From Symmetrospora coprosmae (taxonomy: Eukaryota; Basidiomycota; Cystobasidiomycetes; Symmetrosporaceae), in NCBI GenBank assembly GCA_008802785.1, contig VUYT01000012.1, positions 1 through 64,000 on the forward strand: a DNA stretch of 64,000 nt, written 5' to 3'. The notes under the pieces are model-generated. The model had not been told where the DNA came from, did not search any database, and saw only the letters and a list, made by a program, of their open reading frames with translations. The number at the start of each line of letters is the position of its first letter. Within the stretch, counting starts at the first letter, position 1. Below are positions 11,454 to 23,913 of the stretch, piece after piece. A program made the translations under genes and the position numbers.

Positions 11454-12711
11454 CCTTGCCGATAGTCTGTCCTATGTGACCGAGCAATCAGTTCCCTCAC
11501 GACCTCTCTTTCCCTGATATTTATCGATATTTATCGCAGCAGCTCCCTCGTCGCTCGGATCTCACTCTCGCTTATGTCTTTCGCGCACTAGGCATTACTC
11601 GTAATGGACATTATTGCTGGCAATGCGTCTGACACATGGGTCTATGCCATTGATCTGGTTGCCCTGCCTGCAGTGACATGATAGGCCCCACCGCAGGGAG
11701 TGGTCGCGTTGTGCTCGCGTATTATATGCGGGCCCCAACGCAGCTCGCATCTCTCTCCCTTGCATCGAGCTCCTCCTATCTCATGACTTGGGAGTCCCCG
11801 TATACGGTGTCTTCGCACAGTCGACATGACAAGCAAGTGACTCCTTAATCTAGCAGCGCAGTGCAGCCCGCCTTCTCCTCTCTCTCGAGCTCCCTCCGCA
11901 GGCGGCGCGGATGGCGGCGAGCCATCGCTGGAAGTGGCCTCCTGATTGCCTCCCCTAAACCTAGATGCTCCGACAAACGGCAAGACGTGCTGACACGCGG
12001 ACAAATCACATGCTTCGGACTCGCCATCCGACACGCTGAACCGTTGAGGCGTTGTCAGACGGGTGTGCCCTGCTGTCGCCGTCGAAGGCTCCTGACCGAG
12101 TTTCTGGAGGCACTCCCTCAAGCTTTCGCAGCGTCGACGAAGATCAGCGGCCGTCAACCGGGCGGCTATGTATGGTCGCAGCGCAGCATCAAGCAATCTA
12201 TCAACCCGTTGCCTGCACGTTGCTGCGGCACGACAGGGAGAACAGCCGTGTGCCACGACCGAAGCGGGGCCAGTTCGTGTGGCGTTTCTTGCCTGACGAC
12301 GACACCTCCGTCCTCCCCGACCTCGAGGATCCGGATAAGAGGCTTATGCACGAAAAAGCGGAGTCCGCGTCGGGGACAAGGAGACAGGGACGACAGCGAG
12401 GGCGGCTTTTCGGGCATTCAGGGCACGTTCACACCGCTTTCGAGATGGGCCGCCTTTCTCTCCCTTCCCTTCCCTTCCCCTCCCTTGTCCTGTCCAATAA
12501 CAATTCCCCATTCCTCCTTTGTCCAGTTGTTGTTGCTTCGCTTTTCACGTACGGACGTCCTTTCGGCCGACTTCCCCCCATCATCTTCTCGACTTCCTCC
12601 GCTTTCCCTCCTGCGTTCCTATCATTCCCTTGTTGCGCTGTCTGAGGGGAGCTCGAGCACGCTCCAACACCCAACGCTTGCCAATCCCGTCTGCCTCTGG
12701 CCCCGAAAATC
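11454..12711. other. Intergenic upstream of HSF-type gene
   Basis: About 1.26 kb. Open frames on both strands are compositionally arbitrary and resemble nothing known. From about 12420 to 12660 the plus strand is strongly pyrimidine-rich, consistent with a basidiomycete promoter or 5' untranslated region of the following gene. Confidence 0.5.
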
Positions 12712-15420
12712 ATGGATGCCGTTGCGGGGTCTGCATTCTGTGAGTCCTGCCTGACCCTTTGTCCTGGAGGCCACTAACCGGCGAACGGACCTTGTGGTGC
12801 CCGGGTGCCGAGACCGAAGCGGAACAACACGCGCTGACGTTCCCCTCTCTCTTGCTCCCACCCGCTCCCTCTGCGCTGTTCTCCTTCGCTCGCACTCTGA
12901 CCGAACCGACACAAACAGCGATTGATAGCAGGCGGGAATCCAGGTGAGCGAGCGATACTTGGGGGTGGCCGACGTAGGGGAGGAAGGAAGGGAGCAAAGT
13001 ACGGCTCCAGCCCGCGACAAGCACAGCTGACGCATCGGACATGGGCATCTTTGGATCAAACGCAGTGCCACCACTGCCGAATACGACTGCGGGTACGATC
13101 TGAGCCGCCGGAGTAGCAGCTTCTCCACCTCATCTTACGAGATCAGCCAAGGGTCGAGCTTCTACAGTGGACCTCAGTTCCAGCATCAGCAGCAGTACGA
13201 GGTAATCGACCCGTACGCGCAGTTTGTGCAGTCACCTGTGCCAGAGCCGTCGTTCCCGGGCTCCTTGCAGTGCACCTCGCTCCCCACCTCGCTGCCGAGC
13301 CACCTGTATCCTCAGCAGCACCGCTTCGGCTCAATGGACAGCAGCAGCGGGCACCGAGACACCAACAACATGCCGCACTACCGCGTCTTCAGCAATGACA
13401 GCGACAGCTTGTCTGACCCAGAGAACTCGTCGCCCGTAGTACATCAGGCTCTCCCCATCGCAATCAACAATGGTAGCTGTAGCAACGACTCGTGCACAGC
13501 ATCCGACTCTGGCTTCGAGCTCCCAACATCGTACAATGCCGGGAGCTATCACAATCACGCACCGGCTCCCATCGAGATCTCGCCTCTCGTGAATGGTCAC
13601 CTACAGCCGCTCTCCCTCGCTGACGCGGGGATGCACAGCGGCGGTGGAGCCGCTGCATTCGGACCTGCCAGCGCCGAGTTGCGCTCGCCGAACCTCCCAA
13701 GCAGCGGCGAGTTTGCTTCGCCTAAGCGGGTCTACATCCCTCCTCCTGCGAGCATCTCCACTCAATATCCTCCGTATTACTCGAACAACGGCGGCCACAG
13801 CACGACCCGTCAGGCCACTGCACCGCCTCCTGCGTCTTCCACGGCAGGCAGCAGCTCTACCATGCCCAGCGCCACCTCGTCAGTAGGCAGCTACTCGACA
13901 CACAATCCGCCTACTCCCGGACCCGAATCGGCTCCCGCCCAGACCATCGAGTTTGGCGGCAAGTCTACGTTCTCGCCAATGGAGGCCAGCAGCATTGCCT
14001 ATGGCCAGCCGCCCCAGACTGCTCCGCTGCCATTCACAAGGCGCAGCTCTGCCGACGATGCGCCTGCTGGCTTTCCGCATCACCATCAGTACAGCAGTAG
14101 CGCGTCAAGCCAGCACTTCGGTGCACCTCCCATGTCGGCACATCCCACGATGCTCTCGCAACACTTCCAGTATGCGCACTATCCCTACGGACCATCGAGG
14201 CACCCTTTTTCCAGCAGCAATAGTCAGGGAGGAGGGAGCAGCGGATCGACTGCCAATCCGTACGGCAGCATGCAGAGTAACGGGAGCAACGGGTCCTACT
14301 TCTCCGACTATGCCGCGGGCGGCTCAAGCGGAGAGTGTGAATACGATCAGTCAAACCGAGGACTACCACCTCCTTCCGCGGCAGCATCCGTCTACTCCTC
14401 CTCATACCCACTGTCTCCCTTCGACTACAGAACTCCCTACAGCGCAGGCGCATTGGGCGGCAGCTCGACGAGTCCCCCTTCGTCCTCCTTGTTCGAGTAC
14501 GGCAAGCAGAAGGGTCACCAGCGCACCCTGCCACCCATCCGTACGCACCAGCTGCAGCAACAGCAGCATGCGCTCGGCGAAGAGCACGAAGACGAGGACG
14601 AGGAGTTTGATGGCATACCTTCTACATCATACGCCAACGACTACTCGTCACCCAAGATTAGCGCTGCAGCGGCCGCAAGGCTCCTTGACCCTGCACCCAT
14701 GAACCCGACCATGAACCTTGACGATGAGGTCAAGACCATCGAGGCGGCGTCGGGTGCCACCGCATTCGTCAGCAAGCTCTGGTTCCTCCTCTCCCAGCCG
14801 CAGGAGTTTGGCGAGTACATTCGATGGACCGCAAAAGGCAAAGGGTTCATCCTGTCCCACCGTGAGTGCTTCCCCTAATTTGTTCACAACTCAAATGAAG
14901 CTGACGCTCATCTCCTGCTTCTGATCAGACTCGCCGACCTTTGGAGTAGCTATCCTGTCTCGCTTCTTCCGTCACTCAAACGTGAGTGTTAATGTGACGA
15001 GATCTATGACTGCTCTTTGCTGACATAATACGCCGTTCCAGGTCGCCTCCTTCATCCGTCAGCTCAACTTGTACAAGATGGTGCGAATGTCACAGCTGGC
15101 ACTCCTTGAGGACCTCAATGACAGCGGCGGGCGGATCGACGGGGAGCTCACGCACACTGGTTTCTCGCATCCACATCTCCAAAGGGGGCACCCGGAGCTC
15201 TTGCACAGGATCAAGCGTGAGTCCACTTTGCAAGTCGCCTTGTGCTGTGCATTTCCATGCCGACACTCCCGGTCTCACAGCCCAATCCGGTCGGAAGAAG
15301 GGCAGCAAAAAGGACGCCAAGAACAGCCAGAGTGCATCAGAGCAGTCGCCCATCTTGACTTCGACGTCACCTGGCAAGAAGAACAGGACTTTCTCCCAGC
15401 CCGTTGCCATCTACCGGTAG
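12712..15420 (+). CDS. HSF-type DNA-binding transcription factor with C-terminal DBD
   Basis: Likely sequence-specific nuclear transcription factor. Six exons: 12712-12739, 12919-12943 (25 nt), 13066-14861, 14929-14981, 15042-15216 and 15281-15420, 738 residues, every junction GT-AG and in frame. Residues 1-570 are low-complexity Ser/Pro/Gln/Tyr-rich, with an acidic run (EEHEDEDEEF) before the DNA-binding domain. The HSF domain spans about 580-692: TAFVSKLWFLLSQP, FGEYIRWTAKGKGFILSH, then ILSRFFRHSNVASFIRQLNL and GFSHPHLQRGHPELLHRIK. A short basic tail (SGRKKGSKKDAK) follows. No leucine-zipper trimerisation repeat is evident. The gene is probably a regulator of the Sfl1/Mga1/Hsf-like class rather than the canonical heat-shock factor. 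The short first two exons were chosen because they alone reach an ATG in frame. Confidence 0.8.
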
Positions 15421-16188
15421 CTTCACCGCCTCTTGTGGCCAACAATCGGATACCTTTGGCCACCGTTTAATTCACGCTCGGCAACGGAGCAAGCTGTGCT
15501 ACTCCATTCTAGCATCCCCTCTGTTCCCCGACAAATCTTCCGTCGTCCCGTGTCTCCTCCGCGTCTCCATTCGCTTTCTTCCTCAGTGCTCCTAATCTTT
15601 GGGTCATATAGTTGATCTCCGCTTGAAGCTCTGCGCTCCCTGTGCATAGAGGCCTCCCTTTCTCGATTTACATAGTCGATACCCTCTCCGTTTCTCCTTC
15701 CTCCGTACAGGCCCAGCCAGCGCGCGCCTCTCGATACATAGCAATAGCAGCAGCGGCGCTCGCTAGACAGCACATAGGTCTCAAAGGCACACAATAGCAA
15801 TAGGCGCCCTTCGCTGCGCGCGTACTCGTTGTTGTGGCTTCTCGGAGGCCCGTTCTGCCGCAGATTGCGCTGTTCCTGCCGTTCTACCGCTCTCGATGGC
15901 GCTCTCGTTCCCATCATGCTCACCTCAAATTCCGTTGGCTGCGGCACAGACAGAGCATGGAAGCAGACCGATCCTGAAGAGAGGCAAATGTGGCGTACTA
16001 CTGCTGCGTTACGGAATATGTCCAAGACCTGCTATGCACACGGCGAGCCCATTACGTGCAGGCTGAGCTGCAATTACCGAATGATAGGGTATAGACGAGC
16101 CCGAGCCAGGCAATACGAGGTCGCATGCGCAGTGAGGGAGATGCTGCACCTCTGTACGCTGGGAAAGAATCCGAAATGGGGAAGGAGG
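15421..16188. other. Convergent intergenic, HSF gene and CFEM gene
   Basis: 768 bp between two convergent 3' ends. No conserved frame, RNA gene or repeat was recognised. Confidence 0.5.
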
Positions 16189-17462
16189 TCATGCTCCGAA
16201 GGCCAATGCCGCGCAGAGCAGCGTGGCCATGCCGACGACAAGGGTCGCTGGCCGTGCCATAGCTACGGAGGCAGCACTGACACCGGTAGCATTGGCGCGC
16301 TGTGTAAAGAGCGCAGTGTCAGTAATATGTCACTGCCAAAGCGAGGGAGAGGGGCTGAGGCACTCACTGCGCTCGCTAGTTCGGCATCGTCGACGCTGGG
16401 TGAAGGATCCGATGGCTGCGAGGTGCCTGACGTCGTTGCTCTCGATGTGGTCACTACGGTAGACATGCCGCTCGTCGAGGCGCCCGTCCCGCTTCCGGTC
16501 GTTGCCGTACTTGCGCCCGAAGAGGCTCCCGTTGTCGTGCCCGTCGTTGTGGGGGCGGTCGAAGGCAGCGAGGATGTGCCGGTCGAGGCGCCACTTGTGG
16601 TCTCTGTCGCTGTGGTCGCTAGCGAGCTTGTACCTGTGGTGCCGGTCTGCGTTGCAACGGAAGACTGGGACGCCTCAGCTACGGAAGCCACGGAGGCAGC
16701 TGCTGATTCTGTAGGACAATAGAAAGGAACACCAACGTTAGCACAGGCACTGCAGTGGCTTGCAGAACGAGAAGCAGCACAAGGCAGAACAACGCACGTT
16801 GTCCAGCGCTGGGCGCGTTGCAGAAGTTGGAGAAGAGCGTCTGCGCTGTTGCAGCTTGGGAAAAGCCTGGGACGCAGTTATCCGAGAGACACCTGACAAA
16901 TGACATCAAGCCGTGTGCGTTCAGTCAGCGCTCAAAGCTCAGGTACAGGAGTTCCCGCCACTTGGTCGCTTGCTGGGGGTGCGCACGCGCGCGCACGGGA
17001 CTCACGTGTCGTAGGCTCGGCGGAAGGTGCCTGTGCTGCAGAGACAGGAGACATAGTCTGCAGACGTGCTGTCGCAGCCTGGTGGAGGGAGGGCGACAGT
17101 AGGAGCATCCTGTTCATCAGCACCACGCCCCTCTCTCTGCGTCGTCGACCAAGCATTCTTGACGCACCGACCGCGAGTCCAGGGTCAGCCGCCTCCTGTA
17201 TCTTGCGGGTGATGCACAGGGTCGCGCAGGCTGTGGCAAGCAGTGCAGTAGGGGACAGTTCAGCACAAGGTCAGAGTATATCGAGGTGGCACATCCACCC
17301 ACCTGGGGCATCTGCTGGGAATTGGCGACGCTGAAGCTGCTGCTGTCGAACAGCCGCTGCGGGCTGGGTTGCGGCCGCGGACCCGACCAGGGCGAGGAGG
17401 ATGACGAGCGTCCTGGCAATGCGGGCGTCGAGCAGCGGCATCGAGCGGTGGTGTGCGTCCAT
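16189..17462 (-). CDS. CFEM-like GPI-anchored secreted protein
   Basis: Extracellular Cys-rich domain protein; CFEM proteins of fungi act in haem uptake, adhesion or virulence. Six exons: 17462-17303, 17230-17168, 17057-17006, 16892-16798, 16708-16368 and 16299-16189, 273 residues. A signal peptide (LVILLALVGSAAATQP) leads into ACATLCITRKIQEAADPG, VSCLCSTGTFRRAY and CLSDNCVPGFSQAATAQTL ending NFCNAP. The spacing matches CFEM, but only seven cysteines are visible where eight are usual; the one expected before the VSCLC block is missing. A 120-residue Ser/Thr/Gly-rich stalk follows, then a hydrophobic tail (LVVGMATLLCAALAFGA) consistent with a GPI signal. Exon choices were fixed by frame and by the cysteine pattern. 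Confidence 0.75.
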
Positions 17463-18349
17463 GATGTATGCTGACTCTGCGCTGTGGACGCTCTTTACAC
17501 CACTCTTCTTCTGATGGAGGACTTTGCTGGCTGGGAGGAATGCGAGTAAACAGGAGGCTGGTCGACGGGACAGGCGGGCGGACAAGGCGGACAGGCAGGC
17601 AGGGGGGTCTGACGAGGTCCGTGCGCGCGTCTTTGACGAGTAAACGAGTGTGCGTATATGTATGAGAGCAAATGTCGAATGGCCTGATCAGAGATCTCGC
17701 TGGATGCGCAGCAATGCACCTCTTGAGTATGGAGTCAAGTCGGCCCTCCCTCGTCAGTTCCAGCTCGGAGCGCCCTCCTCGGTGAACCTCCGAGGAACAA
17801 GGGAGAGGCTCCGACCCAGGCTCGGCCTGACCGCGAAACATCGTGCGTATCATATGCGCGTTGACTGCCATGCGTCCATCTGCTTCCTGTCTACAGTCTT
17901 GAAGTCCTGTCAGATCTTCATCGCTCTGCTCTGGCCGCGCACGTGCAGGCGATCATAGACGCGTCGCGAGGTCAGGTACAATTCGAGCATAAGAGCCCCG
18001 GCAGTTTTGCCTGAGAGCCTCAGCAATGTCATTGTTGTTGTTGTCGCCAACAGCACCCGCTTTCGATTGCAGATAGGGACAGCATCGGATCCAAGTAGGC
18101 AGCCAGGTGAGGCGACAACGTTTCATGAGTAGGGCTAGCTCCAAGCCGCCCGATGAGACAGGCATACATCCTGGCTAGTAGCGATGCAACAGGGCTGAGC
18201 CGCGTCGCGCCGCGCCGCTGCGCTCCTTACCATTGGATGAAGGCCCTGCGAAACGTAGGGTTGTCGATCAACGATCAGCGGATATCAGCCTGCGCAACGT
18301 GGACCACTCCGTATTGCGCAAGCACCCACCACCTCATCAGCTTGGCTAG
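17463..18349. other. Intergenic upstream of CFEM gene
   Basis: 887 bp between the CFEM-like start codon and the cyclophilin stop. No conserved frame was recognised; it probably holds the CFEM promoter. Confidence 0.5.
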
Positions 18350-19635
18350 TCACAGCTCCGCGCGGACAGTCTCGCCAGACGTGGCGCCGCTCTTGACGTC
18401 GTCAGCAGCAGCGGCTTCCACAGGGAGCTCGCCGGCTTTTGCAATGAGGACGGGCTTGAGCGGCTTGTCGCCTCGCGCCTTGGGCACATTCTGGATCGCG
18501 TCGACGACCTCGTAGCCCTCGAGCACCTTGCCAAACACGACGTGCTTGCCGTCCTGTCACACGGGCCAGGGTGCCTTGCACGTCAGCCCGCTGTCTCGGC
18601 AACTACCACATGCGAACGGATGGACACGCACAAGCCACGAAGTGACGGCCGTCGTGATGAAGAACTGCGAGCCTGGATAGAGGAAGTATCGCCGTCAGCG
18701 GTCTTCAAAGGCAGTTTCACCGATTGGAACTGCCGCTAACCGTTAGTGTCCTTGCCAGCGTTGGCCATCGAAAGGAGGGCCTTAGTGGTGTGGCCTGGTC
18801 CGGGGTCAGACAAAGAGATGTCGAACAAAGTCAGCCCTTGTCACCACTTCCACCAGTCTGCTTGAAAGCCAGTGCATGCCACGCACGAATCTTGAAGTTC
18901 TCGTCGGCAAACTGGGACGAGCAGGGGTAGGGCATTGCAATGGACACGTCGATTAGCACTCCTACGGCCTTGCAGTGTGCGAACCCGAAGAGCGTGCTCT
19001 GTCGTACCTTGTTGCCGTAGATGCTCTTGCCGCCGGTGCCGTCGCCGTTAGTGAAGTCGCCTCCCTGGATCACTGCAGTCGGGCGAAGAAGCAGACACGC
19101 GCTTTAGTCCTATCAGCCGAGAGATACTTTGCACAATGTTAGCAGTAGTCGGACCCACTGAAGTCCTTGATAACACGGTGGAATCCGGACCCTTCAAAGC
19201 GGAACCCTTCCCCCTTCTCGCCGGCCGCGAGCGCGCGAAAGTTCTCGACTGTGCGGGGGACAGTCTTGCCGTACAGGCCCATGGTGATTCTGCCGAGCGA
19301 CTCTCCGCCGTGCTGGCGGGCGAGGCGGGGGGACGTTCAGGATGAGCCAGCCAGGCACGCGATGAGGGGGTTTGGGCAGCGGGGACGTGGCAGCCAGGGC
19401 CGTATAGCGCGAAGAGCACGAGAGAAGAAGAAGGAGGATGATGGTGGAGTGAGCACTGTGTAACGACATCCTAGTCTCAACGCTGGATGGAGCAAGTCCG
19501 CACCTCAATGTCAAAGTAGACCTTGTGCGTGATGACGGGCCCGCGGGGCTCTGCGGCCTGCGCGGTCAACGCGAACAGGCCAGCTGCGCCTGCGAGGAGC
19601 AGCGAGGACGATGCGAGGAGCGAGGAGAACTTCAT
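18350..19635 (-). CDS. Peptidyl-prolyl cis-trans isomerase, ER cyclophilin B type
   Basis: Catalyses proline isomerisation during folding, probably in the endoplasmic reticulum. A signal peptide starts the protein ([20 protein letters not shown]). The cyclophilin fold then reads [13 protein letters not shown], spliced to [20 protein letters not shown], then [12 protein letters not shown] and [45 protein letters not shown] and [20 protein letters not shown] follow, with five or more introns. The catalytic Arg (FHRVI), the Phe-Met-Gln-Gly site and the Trp of the cyclosporin loop region (SWLDGKHV) are present. A roughly 40-residue extension follows the domain and ends in RAEL, not a standard HDEL or KDEL retention signal. 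The ATG chosen is the one that opens the signal peptide. Confidence 0.9.
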
Positions 19636-19905
19636 GACGACTGGAGGGTTGTGTGAGTGGGTTGCTGTATGGGATGAGTTGATGCCAAAGGTCGGACAGA
19701 GGCGGACAATCTCGCAGGATGGCCTCTCTGGCAAGCTCGCGGCTGTCCCCGCTGGCGCGCCTAACCGCTTCTGGTTGCTCGCGAGGGCGGTCAAGCAAAA
19801 GAGGCAAGACAGGCTATGGCACGCTCCTTCTCTATAACAACACCCTTGCTGGCAACCGGCCCAACTAGTCCCATCTCTCTCTCTGCGCGTCCCGCTCGCC
19901 AGCTC

Positions 19906-21756
19906 TCAATAGATGAAAGCCGCATTCTCGTACAGATCCAGCATCGGATTCGTCCCATCCTGTAGCGCAGTCGCCTCTGGCTCTCCGTACCTTTCCAGGA
20001 ACTGCCGATGGCTGAGCACCCTGAGTCCCCGGTTGTTGCTCCAGCCAAGCCCGATTCCAGCGGACTTGTCCCTGCTGCTATTGCTCCTTCTCGGTAGCAC
20101 GCGGCGCTCCGCCTGCTCTCCCTCTGCCCCGTCTTGCTCCAGCTCATGGTCTTCGTGCGCCATGACATTGTCGTACATGTCGCGCAAGAAGCGGAAGTCC
20201 GTCGGGAAGAAGATGTCAAACCAGCCCTGCGAGACAAGGTATGTCGAGCAGGTGACGCTCTGCCCTTCGTAACGCGTCTGCACGACAGGCGCCATCCTGC
20301 CCGGAATTGTGTCGGGAAGATAGTCGAAGTCGCTCATGAGGATGCGGTGATTCAAGAAGCGCGATCGGAGCTGCTGCAGGAGGAGCAGCGACTTTGTGGG
20401 GAGAAAGTCCGGCGGCGAGAGATTGGGCGATAACGGTAGCGAAGAGTAGAGCTTCCGCACTGCTGGGTGGCTCGCGAGGAAAGGGTGCAGCGAGGTGTGT
20501 GCGTACTTTGACCCACGCCGGATCTCGCCGCGTATCCGCAGGAACTGCCGGATGAGCGGGTCGCTCACGGGCTGGTACACCTCGGAAAAGTCGCCCCGGT
20601 CGTCGATCTCGACCATGCACTGCAGAGGCGTGTTGTCGTCCACCTTGTACCGGACAATGTCGTGCGAGAGGTTGTCGAGCACCTCGAATGCCAAGAAGAA
20701 GCACGGGTCCGTCACGGTCCGGTTCCAGTCAAAGATGCTCTGCTGCACGACCGTCACTCGCTCAGAATGCCCTGCCTTCTTCGCCCGCGCTTCCTGCAGC
20801 GCTGCGAGCTGGGCAGAAATTTCAATGGTGTGGTACCGCGTGCGCTTGTACACCTCGGGCTCCTCGGCTCGCAGGAAATCGAGGATCCCGGCCATCAGCG
20901 AACCGTTTCCTGCTCCAATTTCGAAGATGTTGAGGTCGTTGTAGGGGTATAGCGTGAGCTTATACTCGGTTGCAAGATGGTGTGCGACCGCTTGTGCGTA
21001 GTACGGCTGTCAAGGGTTCGTACGCGGTGCGGTCAGTTTCGCACCACAATCAAGCGAGGGAAGGTCGCATACCTTGAAGAGCTCGGTAGGAGTATGCCAG
21101 ACCTGTCGTCCCAGCCCTGATGTCTTCTCGTCTGCGTCCTCGAGCAGGCCATACGTCTCCGCAACGGTCCTGTCCCAGTCGCTCATGTTCCGCATGCTGG
21201 CAAAGTCAAAGCCCTGCCTCCGTCGCCTCCCTACTGCCTTTGCCTGCTTCTCTGCCTGCTCTACTGACGAGTGCATCTGCGCAGACCCTCCCGCCGTGAT
21301 GGATGTGGCAGGCCCTGCCGTTTCCTGCATGACGTCGCGCAGCTTCTGCGCGTCCACCACGGCATCTGGATCAAAGATGACGGCTTGCTTTGGGAAATAG
21401 CCATAGTTTGGGTTGTACAGGCTGTCGTCGATAAAGTCCCGTGCGAGCATGCGCACTTTGCGGGGTGGTGACGTGTGCCGCTTGAGGTCGTTGGCCGTCA
21501 CGGTTGGGTAGCCCGCTCTCGCGGCCGCGTCGACGGGCGTGGGGTCGAATGGGTTTGGGTTGAAGTTGTAGCGGACCTCCTCGCCGTCTTCCTTCCCGCC
21601 TTTTGCGCTGCCATTGCTGTTGCTGCTGCCGCTGCTCCCTGGAGGACGTCGCGCACGGACGCGCTGGGCGGCCGGTGAGCTCGAGAAGGGTCGTCGTCGT
21701 GCATGGTGCCTGGACGAAGAGGCCGCAGCCGTCAACGCTCTGCGGGACGATGACGC

Positions 21757-21789
<33 letters not shown>

Positions 21790-21834
21790 GACTGCGACTG
21801 TGGCCATGCAGGTGCAAGGCAGCAATTGCAGCAT
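19906..21834 (-). CDS. NDUFAF7: NDUFAF7/MidA-type SAM-dependent methyltransferase, mitochondrial
   Basis: In animals NDUFAF7 symmetrically dimethylates an Arg of complex I subunit NDUFS2 and is needed for complex I assembly; the same role is inferred here. Two exons, 21834-21073 and 21006-19906, give 620 residues. The N-terminus is Ala-, Ser- and Arg-rich (ALTAAASSSRHHARRRPFSS), as a presequence would be, and includes an 11-Ala run from a CTG/CAG repeat near 21760-21790. The SAM-binding motif is FEIGAGNGSLMAGILDFL. Upstream PNYGYFPKQAVIF and WHTPTELFKPYYAQ, and downstream ILMSDFDYLPDTIPGRMAPVV, fit the MidA family. An in-frame upstream ATG at 21912 is possible, but the 21834 start gives a better presequence. 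Confidence 0.85.
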
Positions 21835-22002
21835 GCTGCTCGCTCTCTTGCATGTGGGGGCTGAGGGAACCTGATTGTGCTGGCTGTTCTCGGTTCCTCC
21901 CTCTGACGGCATCGCAACTTTCGCTCTTCCTCCTCTCGACGAGACAGATTGGAAGGCATAGCAAGCTCAGGAGCAAGGACACAGACAGGCAGTGACAGTA
22001 AC
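21835..22002. promoter_or_regulatory. Shared promoter, NDUFAF7/RRP4
   Basis: 168 bp separate the start codons of two divergent genes, so both core promoters must lie here. No obvious motif was recognised. Confidence 0.55.
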
Positions 22003-23207
22003 ATGTTCAAGATAACAACACCGCGCCCTGCGCCCACACCGGCATACTTGCTCGCAGCCGAGCAGAATGCCCGAGCTGAGGAGGGAGACATGGACCTCGA
22101 CACGAATGAGACGGATCCGTCAATGACGAGCAACGCGGAAGCAAGAGTTGCCATCCCAGGAGAGACAATAGCCAACGCGCAGGAATGGATGAGGTGCGCT
22201 GCAGAACGGAAGCAGCTGGAATCGCAAAGACTCGACTTTCTCCCAGCGGTTTCTGATGACTTTGGGCCTACGCTCTTGCCCACGTCGCTCGCAGAGGCCA
22301 CGGCACCTACGTGTCTGGAGGTGCCGTCGTAGCTTCCGTTGCCGGACAAGTCGAGCGTGTCAACAAGCTCGTGTCTGTCCGACCCATCCGAGCCAAGTGC
22401 GTATCGCGCAGCTCGCATCTTTAGCGCAAGGTGGACCAGCCGGACTGACCCGTTTTCGGATGTCCCCGCAGGTACCGCCCACAAGTAGGAGATCTCGTCA
22501 TTGGCCGCATCACCGAGGTCGGTCCTCGCCGCTGGCGGGTCGACGCAAACGGCCGCCTCGACGCCGTCCTCATGCTTTCATCGATCAACCTGCCCGGAGG
22601 AGTACAGCGACGCAAGCTCGAGTCCGACGAGCTGCAGATGCGGACGTACTTCCAAGAAGGCGACCTCCTCGTCGCTGAGGTGCAGGCCGTCATGTTCGAA
22701 GGAACAATGTCACTGCACACGCGCTCGCTAAAGTACGGCAAGCTGCGCAACGGCACGATTGTCGTCGTCCCATCTACGCTCGTAGTCCGCCTCAAGTCGC
22801 ACTTTCACACACTCGCGTGCGGCGTCGACCTCATTCTCGGCTTGAACGGCTATATCTGGGTACAGGCATCGACTGCTACCGGCGGCAGCGGGAAGGCAGA
22901 TTCTGCCGCTTCCGCCTCAGCCGGTGCCATGGAGGACGAGCGCGGAGAAGGGTCGGCCTCGATGGCAATCTATTCATCCAAGAATGATGCCATCAGCTCA
23001 ACCGCCCGAGCTGCCATTGACAGAGTGGCCGCTTGCATCACCATCCTGGCTCGGAGCTCGGTCATCATCACCGATGTCAATGTCGAAGAGGCGTACGAAG
23101 CGAGCATGGAGCTGCGAGGCGAGGACGGCGAAGACATCGAAACCGACCAGCTGTACCGGGAGGACGCCACTGCAGGCATTCTCGCAGCCATCGCCGCCAG
23201 GAACTGA
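22003..23207 (+). CDS. RRP4: Exosome complex component RRP4 (EXOSC2)
   Basis: S1/KH cap subunit of the RNA exosome, in nucleus and cytoplasm, for 3'-5' RNA processing and decay. Three exons, 22003-22193, 22295-22396 and 22472-23207, give 342 residues. The N-terminal beta domain contains RGHGTYVSGGAVVASVAGQV. The S1 domain contains PQVGDLVIGRITEVGPRRW, LPGGVQRRKLESDELQMR and FQEGDLLVAEVQAV. The KH domain contains CGVDLILGLNGYIWVQ. A low-complexity insertion (about 30 residues, Ala/Ser/Gly/Glu) follows the KH core. Splicing at 22193 and 22396 restores these motifs exactly. Confidence 0.92.
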
Positions 23208-23913
23208 AGCCCGCGGCCCGGCATAACAGGCCAGGCTGAAGGGAGGTCTGTCTGCGCCAGGATCCAGACCCATTGGACACCTCGCCGCGTCACAAGCATG
23301 CGGTGATGCAGGGAAGACCGCTGCTACACGCACTGCCATAGCTGTATTGCGTCTATGCTACAGCATTACTGCTACTGCAGGCACTAGTCGGCTATCGGAC
23401 AAATAAGCCGGACGAATATCATCTGGCTGCACGGAGGTGGCAGCAAGGATGCGCTGAGTCAGACCAACTGGTCAGAGCATACCCCGCTGGTTTGGCGGCA
23501 GGTCAAGGCTAGCTGCAGAATAGCGAAGAGAAGGGCCAAGGTGGAGGCAAGAATTACGTTGGAGAGGCGCAAAGGGGCCAAGGGAGTAGTGCGTCAGGCC
23601 GCTGTGGGGCATCGTGACTGGCGAAAGAAGCTGATAGGGCTTGGCCTTCCAGCCGGGCGGGAAAGTCGAAGGCACTGAGGGAGATGTCCAGCCGGGGATC
23701 GACAGCAATTACGATGGAGATTGAACGAAGAAAGAAGGATGTATCGATTTGCTGAACTGTCGAAAATGATTACGGCCAGGTCGGACGGGTTGGCAGCCAG
23801 AGAAGGGCAAAGGCCTGAATGAAATTAGGCAGAAGCACCGCTGAGGCTCAGAGGCGGCACATCTGCACACCCGCCATCGAAGACAAGGACCGTCAGCCCG
23901 CGGCTTTACTCGA
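23208..23913. other. Convergent intergenic, RRP4 and velvet gene
   Basis: 706 bp between two convergent 3' ends. No conserved frame was recognised. Confidence 0.5.

Noticed and set aside
11642-12256. 204-codon minus-strand open frame between the MFAG-like and HSF genes
   Set aside because: Arg/Cys/Ala-rich with no motif, no signal peptide, no plausible intron structure; probably chance in GC-rich DNA.
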